Shown one piece after another: positions 1-10,507 of a stretch of DNA of 64,000 bases (position 1 is the stretch's first letter; the number at the start of each line of letters is the position of its first letter). The position numbers and the translations under genes were made by a program. Source of the DNA: Albifimbria verrucaria (Eukaryota > Ascomycota > Sordariomycetes > Hypocreales > Stachybotryaceae). The stretch lies in the NCBI GenBank assembly GCA_020081605.1, contig JAHREC010000045.1, positions 1,240,001-1,304,000 of the forward strand. Reading direction: 5' to 3'. The notes beneath the pieces were generated by a model, which saw only the letters and a list, made by a program, of their open reading frames with translations, searched no databases and was not told where the DNA came from.

Positions 1-1
1 A

Positions 2-160
2 CCGACTACCTGGGACGAGCCTCTGCAACGTGAAATGGAACCGCCCACTCCCCTTCCCTACACTCCACAGGCGACATGTTTGGGAGTCCCACGAGTGGAA
101 GACTTCCTGCCTATCGGTCACTTCGGCCATACGGTTGAAACGGGAAGCAAAGTAAAGTAG
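2..160 (+). CDS. possible 3' end of a gene entering from the left edge
   Basis: From base 2 to the TAG at 158-160 the plus strand is open without a stop. It encodes about 52 residues of ordinary composition (it begins PTTWDEPLQ and ends TGSKVK). No domain is recognisable in so short a stretch, and it may be a chance open frame. It is listed because an exon cut by the window edge would look like this. Bases to the left would settle it. Confidence 0.25.
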   Translation, partial: PTTWDEPLQREMEPPTPLPYTPQATCLGVPRVEDFLPIGHFGHTVETGSKVK

Positions 161-1937
161 CTGGCCAGCAGAGCCATTAAGCGCTCACGGCTAGTCAAGC
201 TGTTCGGACGCCTTGCGGTTGTTACAGGTCGGAATTCCTTCCATCCTGCCGGCCTGGCTGCAACCGAGACCAAGGTTTTCCCTTGATGATTCTTGCATTA
301 CATGATGACACCAGGGAGAGTCATCGTAGGGAAATGCAGACGCGAGGTATACACGGGTATCTGGACGGGCTTGTTGGACGGCTTCGGGCACCTGCTGCAG
401 TCTGCAAGCCGCTAGCCCCAGGTCCCACCGCGTCGAATTGGGCGCAGGCTCCTCATCTCGCTCACAGTGCTTGGAGGAATCGCGACCAGCTGTGGAGGAT
501 CGGTCACTAGATCGAGCGCGAACCACAGCCAAAGGCACCAAGGTGAGCCCAGCGTCAAGCCCATCACCACCTTACTCATCCAATCATCCGCCGCGCCAGT
601 CTGTCTGCCGTCCCAGGCTGAGAATCTCCTGGGGGCTGGCCGATATGACCAGGGCTGCACATGCATGGCATAGAGTCCCGAGGGGCCGCGGCCGGAGAGA
701 CAGGAACCTGCGCCGTGAGTACGCACACAAGGACGGTGAGCGGCTGTCGCTGGCCCCCTGTCCTAGCCCGTCCTGAGCTGGCTGGCTCAGATCTGACCTG
801 TACGTTTTCCAACCTGGTGAGGAACACCGCATCGCGAGATCTCCAGATTGAATAAGCTCCGAATGAACTCATCCCCCATGTTCGGAGCGAAACACGAGAT
901 CGTTCGCCGCCGTTAGATCATCAGGTGGTGCAGGGGCCATGGAACTGGAAGCCGATGGATGAGGGAAGAAAGGAAAAATAGAAATTAAAAAAGAAAAGAA
1001 ACGAAATTCACAGCAAAACGTGGCTTGACAACCGTTGGTCAGGCGCCTTCCTCCATCACTCCATCACTCCATCACTCCTTCCCCTTATTCCAACCCCCAA
1101 AGTACCTCCAGGACCTCCAGGACCTCCAGCCAGGTACTTTGCGCTGCATCTCGAGCTTCACCTGCATCTGCCTACATCCGCCTACACCACGCGACTCTCT
1201 CCTCTTCAGCCCTCTCTCCACCATTGCCTCCGCCTCGCCGTTTACCGTGACTGACCTTGCCTCTGACCTGGCTCCATCTTGGAAAGCCTGCCGTATCGCC
1301 CACCTTCAGCCGTCCTCTTCACCTCACCTGACCTGGGCTCCCAGGAAGGCACATCAGCGCACACGCGACCAATCGCCTTGATCAACGCTCGCTCCGAGAT
1401 CTGACCACCCTGTTTCGGCAACGGCCCTCCGGTCTCGCTTTGAATAGGCCACGCCCTTGCTGATCGTGAAGGTCGAGATCTGGTACAGGTGGGAAGGCCC
1501 AGGGAGTGGCCATGTGCTGAATGCAGAAGTACCCCGACATCATCCGGCGAACTGGAGTAGCAATGCGAGCCGCCCTGGGTCCAAATACTCGATTCATTTG
1601 CTTGCCTCTTGTAAACAATCTATCTATCGTTTTCCTGGGCCGACTCGCCAAGCCAACTATACAGAATCTAGCCCCAGACTACCTGCAATCAAATCCACTT
1701 CCGACACCCGAGAGCCTCTTTAGCCTACCTCAGCCTGAAAGCCTGGCAACAGCGCAGCAAATCTCTCCTGACTAGTAACTTATTCATCCATGCACACACG
1801 AATTACCCGCGTGGGCTCCTGGTCCTGGTCGTACATGTTACCGCATTCTCCAATCTACCGGTCCGCCAAGCCTGGTAAATAGCACTATTGGTGCAAACAA
1901 GGCTCAGAAAACCCTCTTACAAAATTGAGGGCCGTGT
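161..1937. other. intergenic, no gene seen
   Basis: The open frames here overlap on both strands, are short, and have proline/serine/arginine-rich translations typical of GC-rich non-coding DNA. A CT-rich tract with repeated CATCACTC units lies near 1050-1080 and an A-rich stretch near 965-1015. The right end probably contains the 3' UTR of the dynamin-family gene. Confidence 0.5.
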
Positions 1938-4821
1938 CTAGAGCTCCCCATCGTCAGGCACAGTATCCTCCATTTCCTCATCTGGCTGAGTGTCTTCCAA
2001 TGGCAAAGACTCATCAGCCTGTCCGGATTCGAGACCTCGAATGCTTGACAGGGCTTTCTCAAACTTCTTGCTCTCACTTTTCAGGGTCTCTCGCTTGGCT
2101 GCAGTAGCAGCATCCTCAGCCATAAGTCTCTCGTAGACACTCTTGGCGTCCAGGGATATACCTGTCCCTCGCAAGCCCAGCTTTTCCTCAAGGTAGTGGG
2201 GCAATTGTCTCCTGATGGCGGGTATCATGTCACATATTATGACTTGTGTAACGACGTCCGCAAATCGTAGGGCGGCGAGGCGGTAGTATCCTCTAACGTA
2301 CGCTGCCACGCCAATTTCCCTGTGAAATACATCAGCCCCAAGCTTTAGCAGATCCACTTCTCGTCGTTTCGCTTCCTGTGCTTTCTTCTCTTCCGTCAGG
2401 TCTTCAAGGGGCTGATAGGTTGGTCCCGTCCCATAGCGAGCCTCCATGCGTAGGAAGTGTCTATACCGCTCAAGTTCATCCTTCTCTTCTAGAGTATATC
2501 GCTTGTGTGCTTCTTCATTGAACGTGCAAAGCCGGCCCGTTTCCCGAGAATAAAGGAGCTTGAGTGCGTCGTAGGTGATTTTCTGGTGTTCTTCTAAAAA
2601 CGCCTTCAAGTGTACCTTCATTTCGCGGTATATGAATCGCTTCTTGAGGCTTTCAAGAGAAATATCAAGGGTTGCCTCGAGTTCAATCGAAAGCTGTCTC
2701 ATGGTTTCTCGTAGAAAAACTTCTGTTGGCATTTTCCAGGGCTTGACGGCCTCCATGGCCAAGTCGTTGTAGGCCTCAACAGGAGTCACGAGTGGCACAC
2801 CGGCCTGTGACTTGCCCTCGATTTCCTCACGGAGCTGTCTGAGTGTTCGGAAGCCGGAGCCTATGCGGCTGAACTCCTGGAAGGGCTCGGGAAGGGCTTT
2901 CTACGCATGGTTTGTGGCAGCCGTTGTTGAGGGTGGCACTCTCTTCTTCGCGCTTGACGTAGCCCTGACCATTGCGACCGGATTGCGGAGACATGCCTTC
3001 GTGGGTAGCTGTGCCAACTCTCTGGCGCTTGCTTGGTGTTCGGGGTTCATGGGACGTCGCTTGGAACCGCCAGTGGCCACACTGGCTTCCGATTCATCAT
3101 CTGAAAGCTCAATGACAGGCAAATCCGAATCATCTTTGAGTCCTATTTTGGGCTTCATGCCAATCAGGCAATCCCTGAAGTTGTTTGGTAAAACCGTGAA
3201 TTTCGAGAGAAGCTTTCCAAAGACGACCGTGCCTTGTCAGCAAAGTTTAGAAGACCAGTTTGGACTTCGAGTTCGACGTTGTCTGGCAGTTCAGGCAGAC
3301 TCGCAAGCTTCTGATGGATGGTGTCGAGGTGCCACTTCACCTTGTGCTTGATCGTGGGTAGACTGCAATCTGTTAATATCGCATGAATGCGTTTGTAGTA
3401 GTTTATGACTTACCTCCTTGCGAATGCTTCACCAAGCCGCTCGGAGAGAAAGCTTTTAGGCTTTCCACGCCACACTGGTCTTTGAATCCATGGAAGCCGT
3501 CTGGCCACACGTTCATGAAATGGTTCGCGAAGAAGTGTTCCTCCCAACGTCTCAGTGCATCGAGACCCTTGTCTTGTGGGCGCGAAGTGATGAAGTACCC
3601 TAGACCCGTCTGATGCTTCTCGCCCTTCATTATATCAAGCCACTGGTCGTAGTGACCGTGAGGCAAAAGATCTGCCTTTGTGAGAACACCTATAGTTCGA
3701 TCTGTGGCCTTGAGTCTGCGCGTCAAGCTGAAGGTGCTCGAGTTTTCAGCATCGCTATTCATAGGCATAGCGCAAATAATTATTGCTGATGGATGCAATA
3801 TGTACTCTTTAGATAAGTTGCGGACGACATTTACAAGGTAATCATCCCGCGCGTCAGCAGGATTTTGGAAAATGCCCGGCATATCATAGAATGAAAGATC
3901 CGGCAGGTCAGGGCCTTTGATTTCGAGGGCAACGACGTTGGGAGAAAATTTGGCAGTGGTTTCTGCAGCAGCTCTGTTGACAGGTGTGTTCAGAGCAATC
4001 GAGCCAGATCCTGGGACAAAGAGGTTGTGATGGCGGTCGTCGCTCAGAATAGCAACCTGGGCCCACCGAAGCACTTCTTCGATCTCAGATTTATCATGCA
4101 TGGTTTTGAATTCATGCACATCAACCACCGGGCGCTTTCTCCAAGGGAAGAAAGGGTCAGCATCAGTGACATCCTTTTCGTCGATCTGGCGATCCGGCGG
4201 TTGATAGGAGTAGATTTTTCTCAACCACACACGGCAAGACCAATCCGTGTTGCGTGAAACTCGGATGTGGAGCGGACAGCGAGTACAGGTACCCTCGCTC
4301 CGGGGCAAGTCAAGATTTGCGAGCCCAGACATGAGACTAGACTTGCCGGCTGACTGATCACCGACCAGGACAAGTTCTGGAAGCTGAACGTCATGTGAGA
4401 CGCCGAGCTGTTGGAGTTCACCGAGGGTATCATTGCAGGCCTTGAGTTTCTTTCCGATGTCAGTGAAGGAGGTATGAAAGAAACTATCCTCAGGTCCAGG
4501 GCTTTCAGTAGGCGCATTCCGAGGAAGCCTCATCTCTCTAAGAAGAGGCCCGGGATCGCCCATGCGATCACTCGGTGTTGCTGGTTCACGTTAGTAAACG
4601 ACATACGGATGAAGCATTCCAGGAAACTTACGCGCATCAGAGCGCCCGACGCGGGTAGGAATAGAATAGCCGGAGGCATTGTCGCTGAACCCGTTTGTAG
4701 CCTGGGTATCGTTGGATGGAGGGTTCATAGGAGTCTCAGGCGGTTCGGGTTTAATAGACCGTCGTGACTCGCCGCGCCCTCTCTTAGGTGTTACCGGCGT
4801 CCGGGACATAGCGCTAGGCAT
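1938..4821 (-). CDS. dynamin-family large GTPase (Mx/Vps1-like)
   Basis: This is a membrane-remodelling GTPase of roughly 940 residues. Exon 1 (4821-4632) encodes a low-complexity basic leader; an intron follows (4631-4581, GTAAG...CAG). The GTPase domain then shows the P-loop GDQSAGKSS (about residue 138), switch-II DMPG (about 298) and the base-recognition motif TKAD (about 370). A second intron starts near 3412. The middle region contains FRDCLIGMKPK, then an acidic/basic insert (SIM-like VIELSDDESE, then SKRRP), and the protein ends in a long helical region resembling a GED. No PH or proline-rich domain is seen, which fits the Mx/Vps1-like fungal group better than classical dynamin. The frame breaks near 3455, 3215, 3050 and 2900 and can be rejoined by adding bases in short runs. 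The stop is at 1938. Its cellular role (organelle fission or other) cannot be read from sequence. Confidence 0.85.
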
Positions 4822-6265
4822 GATAACAAGATGTTGCGTACAATATGTGAAGCCGAGGGCTGACTAGTTGAACATTTGGTGGTGATGTACAGAACTGAAG
4901 AGAGCTGGTAGGCAGCCAAGACGACAATGTGCAGGGATATAGATTTGGTGAAAGACGATAGATAGGAGAGAAAGCTGATAGAACAAAACTGATTTCTCCT
5001 CTGTTAAGTGCGCATGAGAGGAGATGATTCTTCGGCTGAGGAGAAGAGACGCAGGAAACGGGATGGAACCAGAAAAGAAAAAATGTGAGGGTGATAATGA
5101 AGTGAGGTGGGCAGCTGAAGATCTACAAGGCTCTGCCTGCTGGGCGTTTTGCAACACCTGGCAGTGATAAGAGTTGGTAGCAACGTGGATAATAACGAGC
5201 AGCAGCTTTACGAATCCAGGCCTGGCAGGTATAAGAATGTCGGTTAAGCAATTCAGAGCAAGCATAAACCAACAATTAACGTTTTAAAAGAAGCCCTCGA
5301 ACATGGTTCAAGCAAACAAGCTGGCCCAGTAACCGTCGACTAACAAGAATTAATGTTGCCTGGAGTTTGTCTGGAGTATCAACAAGTCCTGGGGATTCGT
5401 GTGGCTGGGCCAGTCAGAAGCCAGGAAACAACAGCTTGGTCCCTGAGATCAGACCGTTGGAGCCCCTGAAGGCGCTAACCGCTACGGGGCCTTAGCGGCT
5501 CCAGCACAGCGGGCTTGGTTTTCGCCACAAGGGAAGCTTTGCCCATATGGGGGCAGCTGGCGCCACACCCTTCAGTGGCTGGAGGAGCAGGCCCAGGCAC
5601 GGGTGGTACCTGGAAGGCAAAGCAACGTAAGGCAAAACGCAGGACATCCGGGTGTAGGTACAGGACACGGGATGCAAAGCGCAGGAGGACCTGTACACAC
5701 TTCACTCGCTGGCATGTGCCGTGGGCCAGACACCTTTGGTTTCTCAAACCGTGGTCTGCTGACAGTGTCTCCGATCCAGGTGAATAAGTCAGAATGATGA
5801 AGGGTCTCAAACTGTATCTGCGCCATTGTTGAGTTCAATTTAAATGTGCCCAGCAGCTCCCACCCATGGTGTAGAATGCCTCTGTACCTATCTACCTTTG
5901 TCTCTACCTCTGCTTCTACCTGTCATCATCTTACTCTGCATGTGCTCATCAACAGTACCTGGTGTCGGGTACAGCAAATAGTCTACATACAGCACTGTAC
6001 CGCCTGAGCCACTCGGGGCTTTTCTGAACACCCCGCTTAATCGCATATCGGTACTTCCCAACAAGGCCCCTGTGACGTCCCCCTCCAATCCAATCCAGTC
6101 GAAGCCTCCACCGCCTCGGATCCCCGCCAACGTGGCAGCAATAGACGACGATAACGACGAGCCCAAGGCGAGCTTTACCCACCGCAAAGCGACGCTCTTC
6201 TTTCGCTTTGATTTTCTCTTCTCCACACCGCATTCGTCGTTGCTTCAGCCTCGCCATCCAAAGAC
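4822..6265. promoter_or_regulatory. divergent intergenic region between the dynamin and GMPPA genes
   Basis: The two flanking genes point away from each other, so both promoters must lie here. A pyrimidine-rich tract (5885-5930, repeated CTACCT units) precedes the GMPPA side, as is common in fungal promoters. The open frames here are short, overlapping and without recognisable domains. Confidence 0.45.
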
Positions 6266-7726
6266 ATGTCCCTCCAGGTTCCAATGGCACACCGTCCCAA
6301 GGACGGCGCCTCCTCCACCAAGGCCGTCATCTTGGTATGCGTTCCGACCATGGCTTACACGTAAGGACAGACTTGCTGACTGCTCTCTGTTCTAGGTCGG
6401 TGGCCCGTCTCGAGGAACCCGTTTCCGCCCTCTCTCGCTTGACGTCCCAAGCCGCTCTTCGAAGTCGCCGGCCACCCCATCATCTGGCACTGCCTCTCCT
6501 CCATTGACCGCGTTCCCAACAAGCAGATCCAGGAGGTCTACATTATCGGATACTATGATGAATCTGTTTTCCGCGACTTTATCAAGGACTCTGCCAAGGA
6601 GTTCCCCGCCATCACCATCAAGTACCTGCGCGAGTATGAGGCCCTCGGCACCGCTGGCGGTCTCTACCACTTCCGCGACATCATCCTCAAGGGCCGCCCC
6701 GAGCGCCTGTTCGTCCTCAACGCCGATGTCTGCTGCTCTTTCCCCTCGACGACATGCTGAAGCTCTTCGACGAGAAGGATGCCGAGGCCGTCATCCTGGG
6801 CACCCGTGTCAGCGACGATGCCGCCACCAACTTCGGTTGCATCGTCTCCGACGCCCACACCCGCCGTGTCCTGCACTACGTCGAGAAACCCGAATCCCAC
6901 ATCAGCAACCTCATCAACTGCGGTGTCTACCTCTTCGCCACCGAAGCCATCTTCCCCTCCATCAAGTCTGCCATCAAGCGCCGTACCGACCGTCCCCTCG
7001 CCTGGTCTCCTACCCTCCTCCGACAACCTCGAGAACAGCTACGTATTCGAGCGTGGTGACGAGGACGACGAGGAAGGCAAGAAGAACGAAGTTATCCGTC
7101 TGGAGCAGGACATTCTCGGTGACATGGCCGATAGCAAGCAGTTCTTTGTCTACGAGACCAAGGACTTCTGGCGACAGATCAAGACGGCTGGCTCTGCTGT
7201 CCCCGCCAACGCACTCTACCTGCAGAAGGCTTGGCAGTCCGGCAGCGAGGAGCTCGCTCAGCCCAGCCCCAACATCGTGCCCCCGTCTTCATCCACCCCA
7301 CTGCCGACGTCCACCCTACCGCCAAGCTCGGCCCCAACGTTAGCATCGGACCCCGTGTCACTATTGGCGCTGGTGCCCGTGTCAAGGAGAGCATTGTGCT
7401 CGAGGACTCCGAGATCAAGCACGACTCGTGTGTCCTCTACTCCATCATTGGTTGGGGCAGCCGCGTCGGTGCCTGGGCCCGTGTCGAGGGTACCCCAACC
7501 CCGTCGGCAGCCACTCCACCAGCATCATCAAGAACGGTGTTAAGGTCCAGAGCATCACCATCCTGGGCAAGGACTGCGGCGTTGGCGACGAGGTGCGCGT
7601 GCAGAACTGCGTCTGCTTGCCTTATAAGGAGCTGAAGCGAGTAAGTTATCACTAGACCCTGATATATATGTTTACATCGACTAACATGTGGTCCTCTAGG
7701 ATGTTGCCAACGAGGTCATTATGTGA
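6266..7726 (+). CDS. GMPPA: GDP-mannose pyrophosphorylase, GMPPA-type
   Basis: This is the alpha-type mannose-1-phosphate guanylyltransferase, which in animals regulates the catalytic GMPPB and so GDP-mannose supply for glycosylation and cell-wall mannan. The N-terminus has the nucleotidyl-transferase loop [14 protein letters not shown], then [23 protein letters not shown] and NADVC-x2-FPL. The C-terminal half has left-handed beta-helix hexapeptides ([19 protein letters not shown]). Three exons: intron 6335-6395 and intron 7641-7699, with a last exon encoding DVANEVIM. The start is MSLQVP at 6266 or MAHRP at 6284. Six single C losses break the frame (runs at 6446, 6742, 6994, 7013, 7280 and 7493); adding one C at each gives an uninterrupted family-length protein of about 440 residues. 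The GLYHFRD and NADVC-x2-FP signatures and the NEVIM end separate it from GMPPB. Confidence 0.88.
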
Positions 7727-8840
7727 GCTACATAACTACGGCACTTCACCCACAACAAGAGCCACCTCGCTCTCAACAACAAAAAAATACCGAGATTTGC
7801 TAGGACCTGATGCTACGAGCCATCACCTAATAAATAACAGCACAGGGTCCCCGAACTCCGGTATCACCAACCTCAACTCAAAAAGAAAGAATGGACATGT
7901 GGAGTTTTGATGGCGAAAAAACAAAGAATCTTGGGGGTTATCATCATTGGCAAAAGCGAGCAGCTATCGAAATCCCCAGAAACGAACAGACGAAAGTAAA
8001 AAATTTCCAATGCGGGCGCTACGTAATCGAGGGTAGAAATAGACAAGACTCTGGTTCTTTGTCTGGGAGCAGAAATGGGTTGAAAGCGTCGGGACGGTGG
8101 TGCCGTGCAATCATGCGTCTTTTTAAAAGAAAAGCGTAGAGATGAGATACACAGCCGTTCAGCATTTATTGATGAAGAAATGTTTCCATCTAGACAAGTC
8201 TTGCTATCGTGGTTTATCCGTGATTCTTATGTGAAGCAGCACGTGTGCTGTGTGAGATGTCAACGGAACCAGTCACAGATATACGGAGCAGATGCGAATG
8301 ATTGCATAGCAGAAAATCATAACCAGGTCCGCCTCCGCTGACCTTTCATTGCTTATATTGCCGCCCCGGGTATATCGCGTCTATATGACCTATCCCTCCT
8401 CGCCCACCGCTCTCGTGTATCATGCCATGCATTGACGAGCCAATCTCATGAAAATGGCGTGTTATATACGAATCCTGACACAACCCCAATGTACGTAGCC
8501 CCTCCCACGGTATCTATCCTGATGATGCAATTCATATTCGCTCTAAAATGCTCCCCACGAGTCATGGCGCTGTTCGAGCCAAGACTCTTGATGTGTCGAC
8601 TTCGTCCTATGTCCGCGTAGTAAGAATGCTGCAAATTCAATTACTGTTCTTGTTGTCGCTCCGAAACATGCTCGTGTTTACTTCGAAGCTGCTCCGGGTG
8701 ATGATTTCGTGTGTGTGGTTTGTTGTGCTCATGCGCCCAATTTCATGAACTATTCATGGCACGTTGAGGATTTCAGTTGTTTTGGCCTATTGATTACGAC
8801 CATAAATATTGTTTCAGTCTTGTGCATTCTGTTTGCCCCT
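7727..8840. other. intergenic between converging genes
   Basis: This should hold the 3' UTRs of the GMPPA gene and of the nucleotide-sugar transporter on the other strand. Composition drops to AT-rich, with several TATATA and AATAAA-like stretches (AATAAATAAC near 7830). No coding frame with recognisable content is seen. Confidence 0.5.
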
Positions 8841-10507
8841 TCACTCCACACGTCTAGAGTGTGTTCGACTTGACTGTCTTGGCATGGGACTGCTTGGCCG
8901 ACTGGTCGACATGCCCAATCCCTTGGCGTCAAATGGATCCAGGTTCATGCGACTTATTTCGGGTATCTTGGGTGTAGGTCTCGGTGTGATGGACCGCTCA
9001 ATGGCCGTCTTTTCGAAATTGGCAATGCGCATTGACGGTGGGCGGTAAATGCTGCGGTCAGAGTTGTTGTACAAGTAGGTAGCGAGCAACACGAGTGAAA
9101 TGCCAAGAAGAAACTAGAAAGCTTGTTAGCACGCAAGGAGGCTTATGCATGTAGGGCCCTGCATGAGGTGGCTGCATACCGTTGGAGTCGCTTCGAACGC
9201 AAACATCCACCTGCTGATGAGGAAGCTGATGACTATACTGATGCTGGTCGCAAAGTTCTTGACAATGTTGCCGACATCGCGGATGACAACGCTCGAGATC
9301 AGGCCGCCGACAGCCTGCAGCAAGATAGCCGACCACACAACCCAGTTGTAACCCTCAAAGAAACCGTGCTCGAGGATGCCAGCGCCATCTTGCCAGACAA
9401 CACCTCCGATAAACGCTGCCACAAGCGAGTACAAACTCAATTGCACGTTGCGGACCCAAACGTTGGCCTGGGTGGTGCTCTCCTTCAAAATCTTCTCAAA
9501 GCAAACACCGGCCAGGGACGAAACGGCAGCAGCAATAAGAACAGAGGCGATGCCGAGGAGTAATTCATGAGGGGTCAGTCGGAGGTAGGTCGTCGGCAAT
9601 GCCTTCGTAGGTTGCGGATCGGCGCAGCAGATGCGGCTCGGGAGGAAATCGCTGATGTCGTCGATGCGGCGGGAGAGGTGGGGTCTGGAACGACCTCGGC
9701 AACCTGCCCCATGTCGCGTATGGAGCGGGGAAGAAGTGGTCGGTAACGGAGTGGAAGAATAACGAGTCGGTGACAGAGTCGGAGGACGGTAGCGAGACCA
9801 TGGATACGCCGAAAGTGAGAATGATGAGGGAAGCCCAACGCTTCACGCTCAGGGATCTCCGGAGGAGTATAACACTTAGCAAGGCAGTAATGAGGATCTG
9901 CGACTGGTTAGAGCAAGGAACCTGTACGAAGGCGTTTGGAAGCATACCTTGAGCTGGTACAGGACTTGCACATGCACAGCATCAAGATTGCTAATGGCGG
10001 TATACTGCAGCAAGTTCTGCAAAGTGTAAAAGGTCGCGGGAATGGCAAGCTGCCAGCCGTCGACGGAGAAGACGGAGTTGTATACTTGCTCGACGAGGAC
10101 GGTGGCCGGGGTGCTCGGTGCTAGCGTCTTGGATGTCTCGTACATGGCGAGGGTCAGGAGATGGCGAGCTTGACGACTTCGTTGAGGAGGACAGCAGTAG
10201 AGGTAAAGTAACGGTGGTCGCCAGAGGAGGGCATGATTCGGGAGTAATGCATAATCTAAAAGCGGAGAGCGAACGGTCAGCGAGGTGAACGGGAACGAGG
10301 ATTCACACAGCGGGGAGAGGATGGCTAACCAAGTTGAGGGCCGAGTTTTGAAAGGTCAACTGCGAGAAACAAACGTCAGCAAAGGAGCTCGCGGCTTGGT
10401 GAATGGCGCAGGCGCAATGCATACCAGAATCAAGCCAGCATGCTTCCGAAGCCATCACCGCCGCCTTTGACGCCCGGCGACACGGGCGCAGTCGTAAAGA
10501 TGGCCAT
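8841..10507 (-). CDS. nucleotide-sugar transporter (SLC35A / UDP-galactose transporter family)
   Basis: This is a Golgi multi-spanning antiporter that imports a nucleotide sugar in exchange for the monophosphate. The start at 10507 is followed by a short cytosolic leader. Spliced exons carry family signatures: [72 protein letters not shown], and a C-terminal [22 protein letters not shown] region followed by [10 protein letters not shown] hydrophilic tail rich in Ser/Arg/Pro ends at 8841. Introns include 10424-10360, 10329-10256, one near 9947-9897 and one near 9180-9115. Single-base losses occur near 10460 (exon 1), at 9727 and at 9671. Exact substrate (UDP-Gal, UDP-GlcNAc or other) cannot be told. 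It lies tail-to-tail with GMPPA, also a glycosylation gene. Confidence 0.87.

Noticed and set aside
6504..7343. 279-codon and 254-codon ORFs over the GMPPA gene
   Set aside because: They are frames created by the missing C bases; the conserved GMPPA motifs lie in alternating frames.
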